NCBI GenBank assembly: GCA_036498945.1
Contig: DASYEQ010000101.1
Coordinates: 1 to 64,000, forward strand
Source: JAQGMJ01 sp036498945
GTDB lineage: Bacteria; Pseudomonadota; Gammaproteobacteria; Burkholderiales; JAEUOS01
Reading direction: 5' to 3'
Length of the DNA: 64,000 nt
Positions 1 to 10,027 of the stretch are shown piece by piece (within the stretch, counting starts at the first letter, position 1; every line of letters starts with the position of its first letter). A program made the position numbers and the translations under genes. Below the pieces are notes generated by a model. That model searched no databases. It was not told where the DNA came from and was given only the letters and a program-made list of their open reading frames with translations.

Positions 1-1251
1 GCGCACGCCGAAATTGATGATGTTGCCGGCCAACAGGCCTTCGGCGTTGCGCTTGACCACCTCGCTGTCGGGCCAGTTGGTGAACACGCTGCCCATCAGG
101 TCGGCCGAGCCGCCCACCAGTTCCGGCAGCATCGGCGCCAACCCGGTGAGCGCGCCCTGCGAGGCCTTGCGGGTCGCCATGGTCTCGCCCTTGGCGTTGG
201 CATTCTCGATCAGCGCGGCCACGCCCTCTTCCCAGTGTGCCGGCAGCTCGCCCTTGGTGCGGCGCTTGAATTCGGCGGCCAGCTTAGGGTAGAGGCGCTC
301 ATAGGCGGCGAACTTGTCGTTCCACGCCTTTTCGGCGACAAAACCGCGCTCGCGCGCATTCCAGCCGTCGTAGACTTCCTTCGGAATAACGAAGGGCTCG
401 TAATTCCAGTTGAGCGCCTTGCGGGTGGCGGCCACTTCGTCCTTGCCCAGCGCCTCGCCGTGCGCCTTGGCAGTGCCGGCGCGATTCGGTGAGCCTTCAC
501 CGATCACGGTCTTGCAGCAAATAAGGGTCGGGCGCTTTTTTTCCTTCAGCGCCTGGCGGATCGCCAGGTCCACCGCCTCGACATCCTTGCCGTCCACATT
601 CGGGATCACGTTCCAGCCGTAGGCTTCGAAGCGCTTCGGCGTGTCGTCCGTAAACCAGCCTTCGACTTTGCCGTCGATCGAAATGCCGTTGTCGTCGTAA
701 AAAGCCACCAGGCGGGAGAGGCCGAGCTTGCCTGCAAGGGAGGCGGCTTCGTGCGAAATGCCTTCCATCATGCAGCCGTCACCCATGAACACCCAGCTGC
801 GGTGGTTGACGATGTCGTGGCCGGGGCGGTTGAAGTGGCTGGCCAACAACTCTTCAGCAACCGCCATGCCCACCGCGTTGGAAAAACCCTGGCCAAGCGG
901 GCCGGTGGTGGTTTCCACGCCGGGGGTGATGCCGTATTCGGGATGGCCGGGCGTTTTCGAGTGCAACTGGCGGAAATGCTTGATTTCGTCCATGCTCAAC
1001 TCGTAGCCCGTGAGATGCAGCAGGGCATACAGCAGCATCGAGCCGTGGCCGTTGGAGAGGACGAAACGGTCGCGGTCAGCCCAATGCGGATGGGCCGGGT
1101 TGTGCTTGAGATGGCGGTTCCACAGAGCGACGGCGATATCGGCCATGCCCATCGGCATGCCGGGGTGGCCGGAGTTCGCCTGCTGCACGGCGTCCATCGA
1201 CAGGGCGCGGATGGCGTTGGCCAGTAATTCGGGGGAAGCGGAGGAATTCAT
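1..1251 (-). CDS. tkt: transketolase (3' end outside window)
   Basis: Thiamine-diphosphate enzyme of the pentose phosphate and Calvin-type sugar interconversions; it moves two-carbon ketol units between sugar phosphates in the cytoplasm. The reverse strand reads 417 codons from an ATG at 1251 without a stop, so the C-terminal part lies beyond base 1. The N-terminus has the family segments ANSGHPGMPMGMA, SNGHGSMLLYALLHL and the ThDP/Mg2+ motif GDGCMMEG, followed by FYDDNGISIDG. The pyrimidine-binding and C-terminal domains are mostly missing because of the window edge. It is divergent from speD across a 283-base spacer. Identification is firm. Confidence 0.95.
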   Translation of the reverse strand, partial: MNSSASPELLANAIRALSMDAVQQANSGHPGMPMGMADIAVALWNRHLKHNPAHPHWADRDRFVLSNGHGSMLLYALLHLTGYELSMDEIKHFRQLHSKTPGHPEYGITPGVETTTGPLGQGFSNAVGMAVAEELLASHFNRPGHDIVNHRSWVFMGDGCMMEGISHEAASLAGKLGLSRLVAFYDDNGISIDGKVEGWFTDDTPKRFEAYGWNVIPNVDGKDVEAVDLAIRQALKEKKRPTLICCKTVIGEGSPNRAGTAKAHGEALGKDEVAATRKALNWNYEPFVIPKEVYDGWNARERGFVAEKAWNDKFAAYERLYPKLAAEFKRRTKGELPAHWEEGVAALIENANAKGETMATRKASQGALTGLAPMLPELVGGSADLMGSVFTNWPDSEVVKRNAEGLLAGNIINFGVR

Positions 1252-1534
1252 GACGGGCGGCTGGAGAATTCTGGGGAGGAGATCGACACCAAAGAGAAAC
1301 GGCACCGAAAAAGCGCGGGCAATGCGACCGGTTGCGAATGCGGGCCGACGATGACTGAAAGAGCGTCTCGACAAGCCGCCGGAGAGCCTATAATTATACC
1401 GTTTCCCGCGCTGCATCATGCGTTTTGCGCAGCGGCAGTCCGCCACCAGGCACTAATGAGCGGAAACACCAAAATCCACGGGCCGGCGCTCCGCCGCGCT
1501 TCAGACAGACCATTCAACAAGCACTCCGGTTCCC

Positions 1535-1933
1535 ATGCAGGGCCTGCACCTGACCGCCGATCTGTACGACTGCCGCTGCGCCGACGCCCTCTTCACCGAC
1601 GAGACGCTGTTGCGCGACACCCTGCTGGCGGCGGTGGAGAAATCCGGACTCACCGGCGTGGCGCGCCTGTTCCACAGCTTCGGGCCCGGCGCAGGCGTGA
1701 CCGGGGTGGTGTTGCTGGCCGAATCGCATCTGGCGGTGCATACCTGGCCGGAGCGCGGCGCGGTGACGCTGGATGTCTACGTGTGCAACTTCGGCAGCGA
1801 TAATAGCGCCCGTGCGCATGCGCTGTTCGACGATCTCTCAGCCGTGTTCATGCCGTCGCACCAGCAGACCCACACCATCAAGCGCGGCCTGCCGCTGGAA
1901 ACCCTGCCGCCGGAAACCCTGGCTCGGGGCTGA
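1535..1933 (+). CDS. speD: S-adenosylmethionine decarboxylase proenzyme
   Basis: Pyruvoyl enzyme that decarboxylates S-adenosylmethionine to supply aminopropyl groups for spermidine synthesis. The 132-residue protein matches the short bacterial (SpeD/SpeH class) proenzyme. The self-cleavage site is LLAESHLAVHTWPERG, with Ser64 as the predicted pyruvoyl precursor and His69 downstream; Cys84 in DVYVCNFG is the expected catalytic cysteine. The more usual form of that motif is TCG, so CNFG is a small variation. No spermidine synthase gene is adjacent. rsmE follows 19 bases downstream, so the two are probably cotranscribed. Confidence 0.9.
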   Translation: MQGLHLTADLYDCRCADALFTDETLLRDTLLAAVEKSGLTGVARLFHSFGPGAGVTGVVLLAESHLAVHTWPERGAVTLDVYVCNFGSDNSARAHALFDDLSAVFMPSHQQTHTIKRGLPLETLPPETLARG

Positions 1934-1952
1934 CGCCGCGCCTGCTGCCCGC

Positions 1953-2690
1953 ATGCAAGTCCGCCTCTACTGCCCGGTTCCCCTGAGCGCGGGCGCGAGC
2001 CTCGCATTGCCAGGGGATGCGGCGCACCACGCGCGCGACGTGCTGCGCCTGGAAGAAGGTGACGAAGTGGTGCTGCTCAATGGCCTGGGCGGCGAATACC
2101 GCGCACGCCTGGCAGCAGTAGGCAAGAAAGAAGTCACCGCCGAGGTGCTGGAGTTCAACCAGCGCGAAGCGGAGCCCCCCTATCCCATCATCGTGGCGCA
2201 AAGCCTCGCCACCGGCGACAAAATGGATTGGGTGGTCGAGAAATCGGTCGAACTCGGCGCCGCCGCCATCGTGCCCCTGGCCGCCGCGCGCTCGGTACTG
2301 CGCCTGGACACGGCGCGCGCCGCCAAGCGCGCGCAGCACTGGCAGGCGATCATTCGTGCCGCCTGCGAGCAATGCGGGCGCAACCGCGTGCCCGAGCTGG
2401 CGCCGGTGACGCCGCTGCACGACTGGCTGCAGGCACAGCGTCACGCGCCGGGCCTGAAGCTGATGCTCTCGCCGGTGCACGCGCGCAAGTTCTCTGAACT
2501 GCCGGCGCCCGCCGCGGGCACGCCGGTCACGCTGCTGATCGGCCCGGAGGCCGGCCTGAGCGATGCCGAGGAAGCCGCCGCGCAAGCCGCCGGCTTCCTG
2601 CCCGTGTTGCTTGGCCCGCGGGTGATGCGCACCGAAACCGCAGCGCTGGCCGCCCTGGCGGCGATCCACGCACGCTGGAGCGATTTTTGA
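1953..2690 (+). CDS. rsmE: 16S rRNA m3U1498 methyltransferase
   Basis: SPOUT-family methyltransferase that methylates N3 of U1498 in 16S rRNA during 30S maturation. The 245-residue length is normal. An N-terminal PUA-like part contains DAAHHARDVLRL, and the C-terminal trefoil-knot SAM site is recognisable as LLIGPEAGLSDAEE followed by LGPRVMRTETAALAALA. The ATG at 1953 is chosen because the protein then begins MQVRLYCP, as RsmE proteins do; an open frame further upstream overlaps speD and looks artefactual. It follows speD closely. Confidence 0.93.
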   Translation: MQVRLYCPVPLSAGASLALPGDAAHHARDVLRLEEGDEVVLLNGLGGEYRARLAAVGKKEVTAEVLEFNQREAEPPYPIIVAQSLATGDKMDWVVEKSVELGAAAIVPLAAARSVLRLDTARAAKRAQHWQAIIRAACEQCGRNRVPELAPVTPLHDWLQAQRHAPGLKLMLSPVHARKFSELPAPAAGTPVTLLIGPEAGLSDAEEAAAQAAGFLPVLLGPRVMRTETAALAALAAIHARWSDF

Positions 2691-2953
2691 AGCAGCGCTG
2701 AACCGCGCCCGAAAACCGGGAAGCGCCAAGCGGGCCGGGCATCGATGATCGTTGCGGGGGTCGTCCCGGGTCGTTTGCCAGAGCACTGCTCCCTTCCGCC
2801 ACCCGTACCGCGTTGCCGGACGCGAAATTCCATTTTCCAATCGGCAAAATAGGGGGCGTTTGTTCGCCTTATTCTGATTTTGAATAACGTACGGGAGTCT
2901 AGTATCGCTGCCGCGGTCACGTAAGCCGCCAAAGCCAAGAAACGGACCCCACC

Positions 2954-4564
2954 ATGACTATCGCCAGACGCCTGCAGCTCCTGATTCTCTTTCCGTTGAT
3001 CGCCATCGTCGGCCTCAGCGTGTTCGCCCTGCATGAACTCAAGTCCACCGACGAGCGCGGCCAGTTCGTCATCGACAACACCCTGCCCAGCTACGAGGCA
3101 CTGTACGCCATTGACAGCAAAGCCCGCATCCTCGGCGTTCTCGCCTTGCGCCAATTGCTTTATACCGATGCGGCGGAACAGGAAAAGTCGGAAAAGAGCC
3201 TGGCCGCGAACCGCAAGGCGCTTGCCGCGCTGGTCGCCAAATACGAAAAGGAGCTGGTCGCCGATGACGAAGACCGCGCCGCCTTCAGCGAGGTGAAATC
3301 CGCGCTGGGCGAATTCAACGCCAGCATCGACAGCGCCATGGAACTGATGCGCGCCGGCAAGCCTGACCAGGCGCGCGAGCAACTGCGCAGCACGCCGGTG
3401 CTCAAGGTTTCGGCGGCGGTGGAAAGGGACATCGCGATCAACCGCAAGGTGGGCGACGAATATTCGCGCGTCTCCAAGGCGCTGTTCCAGCGCGAAGTGA
3501 TGTTGCTGATCGCCGGCGCCGTCGTGGCCACCCTGGTGAGCGTTTTCTTCGGCTTCGGCGCCTATCGCGCCGCCGTCGGCGCGCTTACCGCCCTGCGCGG
3601 CGCGGTCAACACCATCGCCCGCGACCTCGATTTCACCCAGCGCTCCCCGGTATTGCGCAAGGATGAAGCAGGCGAAACCGCCACTGCCTTCAACGGCCTG
3701 ATCGCCCGTCTCCAGGAGAGCTTCGGCGCCATCCGCGGCAAGACCGGTGAAGTCGGCCATGCCGCCGCCAGCCTTGCCAGCACCGCCGTACAGGTCTCCG
3801 CCGGCTCCAGCCAGCAAAGCGACTCCGCCGCCAACATGGCCGCCAGCGTCGAAGAGATGACCGTGAGCATCTCCAGCGTCGCCAGCCGCGCCGCCGACAC
3901 CAACGCGCTGGTGGAAGCCGCCGGCCGCGCCGCCGCCGACGGCGAGACGGTGATCAAGTCCGCGGTCGACGAGATCCACGCCATCGAGCGCACCATCACC
4001 CAGGCTTCGACCGACATCGGCGAACTGGAAAAGAACAGCGCGCGCATCAACGCCGTGGTCACGGTGATCCGCGAAGTGGCCGAGCAAACCAACCTGCTGG
4101 CGCTCAACGCCGCGATCGAAGCGGCGCGCGCCGGTGAACAGGGCCGCGGCTTCGCGGTGGTCGCCGACGAAGTGAGGAAGCTCGCCGAGCGCACCTCCTC
4201 CTCCACCCAGGAGATCGCGCAAAGCATCGGCCTGATGCAGCAAAGCGCGCAGGCCAGCGTCTCGGCCATCGCGGTCGTCGCCGATCACGTAAAGAACGGC
4301 GTCGGCCACGCCCAGGCGGCGAGCGAAGCGATTGCCCGCATCGGCCAGGGCACGCGCGATTCCGTCAAGGCTGTCGCCGAGATCAACGACACCATCCGCG
4401 AGCAGACCAACGCGATGACCAGCATCGCCCAGCAGGTCGAGAAGATCGCGCAGATGACCGAGGAAAACAGCGCCGCCGCCGGCACTGCCGCCGGTACCGC
4501 GCAGCAACTCGACGCCATCAGCGGCCAGATGCAGGCGGTGGTGGCGCAGTTCCGCATCGCCTGA
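2954..4564 (+). CDS. methyl-accepting chemotaxis protein
   Basis: Transmembrane chemoreceptor that signals to CheA/CheW. In its 536 residues: a transmembrane helix at about 8-27, a periplasmic four-helix-bundle type sensor region to about 175, a second membrane helix near 178-200, a HAMP segment, and a long cytoplasmic coiled coil. The hairpin tip carries the diagnostic EQTNLLALNAAIEAARAGE and GRGFAVVADEVRKLAERT. The C-terminus ends VVAQFRIA without an NWETF-type CheR-docking pentapeptide. The ligand cannot be predicted. No che genes are nearby; it stands alone after a 263-base spacer and is followed by a strong terminator. Confidence 0.93.
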   Translation: MTIARRLQLLILFPLIAIVGLSVFALHELKSTDERGQFVIDNTLPSYEALYAIDSKARILGVLALRQLLYTDAAEQEKSEKSLAANRKALAALVAKYEKELVADDEDRAAFSEVKSALGEFNASIDSAMELMRAGKPDQAREQLRSTPVLKVSAAVERDIAINRKVGDEYSRVSKALFQREVMLLIAGAVVATLVSVFFGFGAYRAAVGALTALRGAVNTIARDLDFTQRSPVLRKDEAGETATAFNGLIARLQESFGAIRGKTGEVGHAAASLASTAVQVSAGSSQQSDSAANMAASVEEMTVSISSVASRAADTNALVEAAGRAAADGETVIKSAVDEIHAIERTITQASTDIGELEKNSARINAVVTVIREVAEQTNLLALNAAIEAARAGEQGRGFAVVADEVRKLAERTSSSTQEIAQSIGLMQQSAQASVSAIAVVADHVKNGVGHAQAASEAIARIGQGTRDSVKAVAEINDTIREQTNAMTSIAQQVEKIAQMTEENSAAAGTAAGTAQQLDAISGQMQAVVAQFRIA

Positions 4565-4585
4565 TACCACTTCAAGCCCTGCACT

Positions 4586-4607
4586 AAAGCCGGGTTCGCC
4601 CGGCTTT
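4586..4607. terminator. bidirectional hairpin terminator between convergent genes
   Basis: Perfect 9-bp stem, AAAGCCGGG at 4586-4594 pairing with CCCGGCTTT at 4599-4607, with a TTCG tetraloop. It lies between the converging ends of the chemoreceptor and the GGDEF regulator, and the A/T ends of the stem let it serve both directions. Confidence 0.85.
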
Positions 4608-4614
4608 GTCGTTC

Positions 4615-5901
4615 CTACGCCTGTTTCTTGTAGAACTTGTAGCCGTTGCGCCCGGCCTGCTTGGCTTCGTACATTGCCTCGTCGGCATATTTGACGAGGG
4701 TGTCTGCTTCCAGTGCATCCGACGGAAACAGCGAGATGCCGATCGAGGGCGAGGTGCTGACGTCGTGACCGGAAAGCCTGTAGGGCGCGGTCAGCGCGAT
4801 CTGGATCTTGCGCGCCACCACTTCCGCGTCTTCGATGGTACGGATGCCCGGTAGCACGGCGACGAACTCGTCGCCGCCGATGCGCGCCACCGTATCCGAA
4901 TCGCGCACGCAGGCCTTGAGCCGGCGCGCCACCTCGATCAACAGTTCATCGCCGATCGCATGCCCTAAGGTGTCGTTGATGTTCTTGAACTTGTCCAGGT
5001 CCATGAACATCACCCCGCAGCTCACCTTGTTGCGGATGGCGTGCGCCAGGGCCACGCGCAGGCGGTCGGCCAGGAGGATGCGGTTCGGCATGCCGGTCAG
5101 CTGGTCGTGATGCGCCAGGAACGCGATGCGCGCGGCGTCCGCGCGCTGCTCGGTGACGTCTTCCATCACCCACACCACGCCACGCGTCAGGTCCCACGGC
5201 GCGATCGCCTTGGCGGCGCAGCGCGCCAGGATCAGCCGGCCGTCGCGCCGCTTCATGTGCACGTCGGCGCGGAACACCGCGCCGGTCTTGATCACCCCCT
5301 CGGCCTTGGCCGTCAGGTGCGCATAGTCCTCGGGGTTGAGATAGAGGTAGTCGGTAGGCTTGCCGATCATCTCGGTGGACTTGTAGCCGAGCAGCTGCTC
5401 GCCCATGGTGTTCATCCACACCACGTTGCCGTGCTTGATGAAAAACGTCGCCACCGGACTGATGTCGAGCACCGCGCGGGTTTCCGCCAGCGCCGACTCC
5501 AGGTCGGACTGCAGGCTGCGGCGCTCCAGGCAGGAGCGCACGCGCGCACGCAGCAGCACGGCGTCGAAGGGCTTGGTGAGGTAATCGACCGCGCCCAGCT
5601 CGATTGCGCGCACGAAATTGACGGTGTCGTCCGATGCGGAGATGACGATCACCGGCATCGACTTCAGGTTGTTGTCGGCGCGCATCGCCTCCAGCACGCC
5701 GAAGCCGTCAAGCTCGGGCATCATGATGTCGAGCAGAATCAGGTCGAAGCTGTCCTGGCGCATCGCGGCCAGCGCCTCCACCCCGTTGCCCGCCATCGCC
5801 ACGCGGTCGTAGCCGTCGCGGCGCAGGCGGCGCGCCAGCGTGTAGCGGTTCATCTCGTCGTCGTCGACGATCAGAAGCGACATGGCGGCGGGAGTTTGCA
5901 T
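4615..5901 (-). CDS. response regulator with REC-PAS-GGDEF domains (diguanylate cyclase)
   Basis: Two-component output protein predicted to make cyclic di-GMP. Residues 8-125 form a receiver with acidic residues DDDE (13-16), phospho-acceptor Asp58 in LLDIMMPELDG and Lys in LTKPFD. A PAS domain covers about 140-260. The C-terminal GGDEF domain has the intact active site RIGGDEF (GGDEF at about 342-346) and an upstream RDSD, which fits the RxxD inhibitory site, so both catalysis and product feedback look possible. No EAL domain is present. It starts 17 bases after the sensor kinase stop, so that kinase is the likely partner. MSLLIVDDDE, six codons later, is an alternative start. Confidence 0.93.
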   Translation of the reverse strand: MQTPAAMSLLIVDDDEMNRYTLARRLRRDGYDRVAMAGNGVEALAAMRQDSFDLILLDIMMPELDGFGVLEAMRADNNLKSMPVIVISASDDTVNFVRAIELGAVDYLTKPFDAVLLRARVRSCLERRSLQSDLESALAETRAVLDISPVATFFIKHGNVVWMNTMGEQLLGYKSTEMIGKPTDYLYLNPEDYAHLTAKAEGVIKTGAVFRADVHMKRRDGRLILARCAAKAIAPWDLTRGVVWVMEDVTEQRADAARIAFLAHHDQLTGMPNRILLADRLRVALAHAIRNKVSCGVMFMDLDKFKNINDTLGHAIGDELLIEVARRLKACVRDSDTVARIGGDEFVAVLPGIRTIEDAEVVARKIQIALTAPYRLSGHDVSTSPSIGISLFPSDALEADTLVKYADEAMYEAKQAGRNGYKFYKKQA

Positions 5902-5918
5902 GACGTACGGAGCGGCAA

Positions 5919-7793
<1,875 letters not shown>

Positions 7794-7798
7794 GGCGC

Positions 7799-8095
7799 CT
7801 ACTCGCGCTTGAGCACGAGGGTCACGCCTTCGTCGGCCCACCATTCGCGCGCATCGACGAACACGGTGTAGACCGCGTCTCCCGCGCCGCCGTGCTCCAG
7901 TTCGTCAAGGTAGACGGCGTAGCGCTGCCCTTTTTTCAGCGGCAGCTCGGTGAGGCAGTCGTACAGGGCATCGAGGTTGCCGCCGAAATGCGGCGGGAAT
8001 TCGAGCGCCGTGGCGATCTTCTTCAGCATCGAATCCTTGGAGCGCAGTCCCTTGAATTCGACGTGCCAGCTGCGGGTGAAGGTCGGCTGTTCCAT
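7799..8095 (-). CDS. barstar-family ribonuclease inhibitor
   Basis: A 98-residue protein with the barstar core FPPHFGGNLDALYDCLTEL and C-terminal EGVTLVLKRE. Barstar-type proteins bind and block secreted guanyl-specific RNases inside the producing cell, occluding the active site with acidic residues. The gene lies only 3 bases after the stop of a secreted RNase of exactly the class such inhibitors neutralise, so immunity to the neighbouring enzyme is the obvious role. It is followed 5 bases later by a sensor kinase gene. Confidence 0.92.
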   Translation of the reverse strand: MEQPTFTRSWHVEFKGLRSKDSMLKKIATALEFPPHFGGNLDALYDCLTELPLKKGQRYAVYLDELEHGGAGDAVYTVFVDAREWWADEGVTLVLKRE

Positions 8096-8098
8096 TCT

Positions 8099-8539
8099 TC
8101 AGTCCCGGATCTCGCGGAAGCTCGCGTAATGGTTGTCGGTGTAATAGCAGGCCGCCGGGCGGTTGCGCGCCCAGTCCGCCTTCTCGCCGCCGCAGACGAT
8201 GCGCCGCGCGCCACGATTGCGCGCGCCCGGCGTGGGTACGGTGTACTCGTGGTAGTAGCCGCGGCGCCTTTGCGGCAGGGCGCCTTCGTAGTTGCCGAAG
8301 GTGACGCCGTCCTTGGCATAGGGGAAGGGGCCGCCGGTGAAAATCAGATCATAGGTGCGGCGCGCCTCGCGCGGCAGGCTGCCCGCCGCCACCTTGCCGC
8401 CCACCGCCGGGCCGCGTGCCTGCGCCGGCGCGGCGCCAAGTCCCAACGCCGCGACCGCCACTGCAGCCACCAACGTGGCCCGCAACCAGGTGCGCGCCGC
8501 GCCTCTCCGATGCCCTGCATCCTGTATATGCTGTTTCAT
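8099..8539 (-). CDS. secreted guanyl-specific ribonuclease (RNase Sa/barnase superfamily)
   Basis: A 146-residue preprotein. A basic N-region and hydrophobic stretch at about 17-40 end at APAQA, a good signal peptidase site. The mature part carries the family signature: LPREARRTYDLI, GGPFPYAKDGVTFGNYEGALP, GYYHEYTVPTPG, RGARRIVCGG and YYTDNHYASF. The predicted catalytic residues are all present: Glu98 as base, Arg112/113 and His137 as acid. Cys116 and Cys131 could form a disulfide. I chose the ATG at 8539 because AAGGA precedes it at good spacing; an in-frame ATG at 8566 would add nine residues. It cleaves single-stranded RNA after guanosine and is coupled to its barstar inhibitor. Confidence 0.92.
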   Translation of the reverse strand: MKQHIQDAGHRRGAARTWLRATLVAAVAVAALGLGAAPAQARGPAVGGKVAAGSLPREARRTYDLIFTGGPFPYAKDGVTFGNYEGALPQRRRGYYHEYTVPTPGARNRGARRIVCGGEKADWARNRPAACYYTDNHYASFREIRD

Positions 8540-8569
8540 TGCCATCCTTTTCATCGCCGCGAGCATAGC

Positions 8570-9694
8570 CTACGCCAGCAGAAAACGCTGCACTTCCTCG
8601 GCCCGGTGCATGGTGTCCTGGTAGCCCAGGTCGATCAGCGCGCGCGTGTATTCGCGCTCGAACAACAGGTAGCTGGCAAGCGCCGAGCCCCGGCGGTTCA
8701 TCGCGCCGATGCCACGCAACAGCGCGCGCACCGGCCATGGCAGGCGGCGCACGTGCTCCGCCGCCAGCGCATCGAGGCGCTCGGAGGGCGCGATCACCAG
8801 CACCTCCACCGGGCGCAGTTCGAAGTCGCCGTTGCTGCGCTTGTCGTCCGGCAAGAGCGAAATGGTGCGGTTGACCCGCTGCACACGCTCGATGTCGACG
8901 TTCAGGCTGTCGAGGAAGATCGAGGACATGGCGTGGCCGGCGATCTGCGCCAGCGAAGGATAGCTGTCGCCCTTGACCCGTTCGTTGGGCTCGTGGATGC
9001 GCCCGGCGCCGACCACCAGCACGCGCGAGGCGCCGAGGTGGATCGCCGGGCTGATCGGCGCAAGCTGGCGCATCGAGCCGTCGCCGAAGTACTCGCGGTT
9101 GATCTTCACCGCCGGGAACACGAAGGGAATGGCGGAGGAAGCCAGCAGGTGCGCGTGGGTGATCGGGCAGCGGCAGGCGACGCGCTGGCTGCGCGCCCAG
9201 GGCGCGATGTCGTCGCGGCACTGATAGAAATTCACGCTCTGTCCGGAGGTGTAGCCCGAGGCGGTGATGCACAGCGCGTCCAGCGCGCCCGCCTCCAGCG
9301 AGCGGCCGATCTCTTCCAGGTCGAGATTGCGCTTGAGCAGGCCCGCCAGCGGCGCGTTGTCGAGCAGCGATTTCGGCCCGGTCTTCACCACCCAGCCGGC
9401 CATCAATGCACCCAGCCAGTGCGCGCCGGTGCGCGCAATACCCAGGGCGTCCGAACGATAGACGTGGTGGGCGTGGAAGTTCTCCCACACCTCGATCAGA
9501 TAGCGGATGGCCACGCCGTAATCACGCGCGAAGACCGCCAGCGAGGCCGCGTTGATCGCGCCGGCGGAAGTGCCGCAGATGATCGGGAACGGGTTGCGCT
9601 GCTTGTCCGGCAGCAGTTCGGCGATCGCCTTCAGCACGCCCACCTGATAGGCCGCGCGGGCGCCGCCGCCGGTCAGGATCAGGCCGGTGGTCAT
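8570..9694 (-). CDS. patatin-like phospholipase
   Basis: A 374-residue serine lipid acyl-hydrolase. The oxyanion hole GGGARAAYQ lies at about 9-17, nucleophile Ser43 in GTSAG, and the dyad Asp at about 205 in FGDGSMRQ (DGS instead of the commoner DGG/DGA). No signal peptide is visible, so it is probably cytoplasmic or membrane-associated. It is the first gene of a leftward cluster, followed after about 30 bases by the secreted RNase. Whether the lipase works with the RNase or is merely cotranscribed is unknown. Confidence 0.9.
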   Translation of the reverse strand: MTTGLILTGGGARAAYQVGVLKAIAELLPDKQRNPFPIICGTSAGAINAASLAVFARDYGVAIRYLIEVWENFHAHHVYRSDALGIARTGAHWLGALMAGWVVKTGPKSLLDNAPLAGLLKRNLDLEEIGRSLEAGALDALCITASGYTSGQSVNFYQCRDDIAPWARSQRVACRCPITHAHLLASSAIPFVFPAVKINREYFGDGSMRQLAPISPAIHLGASRVLVVGAGRIHEPNERVKGDSYPSLAQIAGHAMSSIFLDSLNVDIERVQRVNRTISLLPDDKRSNGDFELRPVEVLVIAPSERLDALAAEHVRRLPWPVRALLRGIGAMNRRGSALASYLLFEREYTRALIDLGYQDTMHRAEEVQRFLLA

Positions 9695-9787
9695 GCGCTG
9701 TCTCCCGCCGGCAAGCGCGTACGGGCAGCCGCACCCGCCAACATTTCACCCACCACGCCCTTCCTCCCGGTGTTGCTCCTGCATGAC

Positions 9788-9816
9788 ATTTGAATCATAT
9801 TCCGCTTTATTTTCAA
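9788..9816 (-). promoter_or_regulatory. candidate sigma-70 promoter for the patatin-RNase-barstar-kinase cluster
   Basis: On the minus strand TTGAAA (9816-9811) is separated by 17 bases from TCAAAT (9793-9788), about 95 bases ahead of the patatin start. The segment is AT-rich compared with its surroundings. The -35 is good and the -10 matches four of six bases. Confidence 0.4.
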
Positions 9817-9822
9817 GCACAT

Positions 9823-9854
9823 TTGCGGGAAAGCCGAGAAGTCGGCGTTATAAT
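9823..9854 (+). promoter_or_regulatory. weak promoter candidate ahead of the tandem pseudo-receiver genes
   Basis: A perfect TATAAT hexamer occupies 9849-9854. The only -35-like hexamer upstream is TTGCGG at 9823-9828, with a 20-base spacer, which is too long for a standard promoter. The gene-free stretch 9695-10027 otherwise holds only the divergent leftward promoter candidate. Confidence 0.3.
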
Positions 9855-10027
9855 TTGTGTCGCCTTGAGCTGTTTTGGGCGCGCGGTACCAGCCTGAAAC
9901 AGTATAACTTTGCGACCGCCGGGACGCCGGATGCCGCGATAAGACCGGCAGGAGAGGCCGGGGCACAGCAGGTACGGGGAGCATGGCATTTGTCTTGCAA
10001 TTTCCCTCGTATGCTACGCGTTGGAAC

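Noticed and set aside
1366..1398. TATAATTATA between tkt and speD as a divergent promoter
   Set aside because: The -10-like palindrome is good, but the best -35 (TCGACA) gives a 15-base spacer on the plus strand and nothing matches on the minus strand; direction cannot be assigned.
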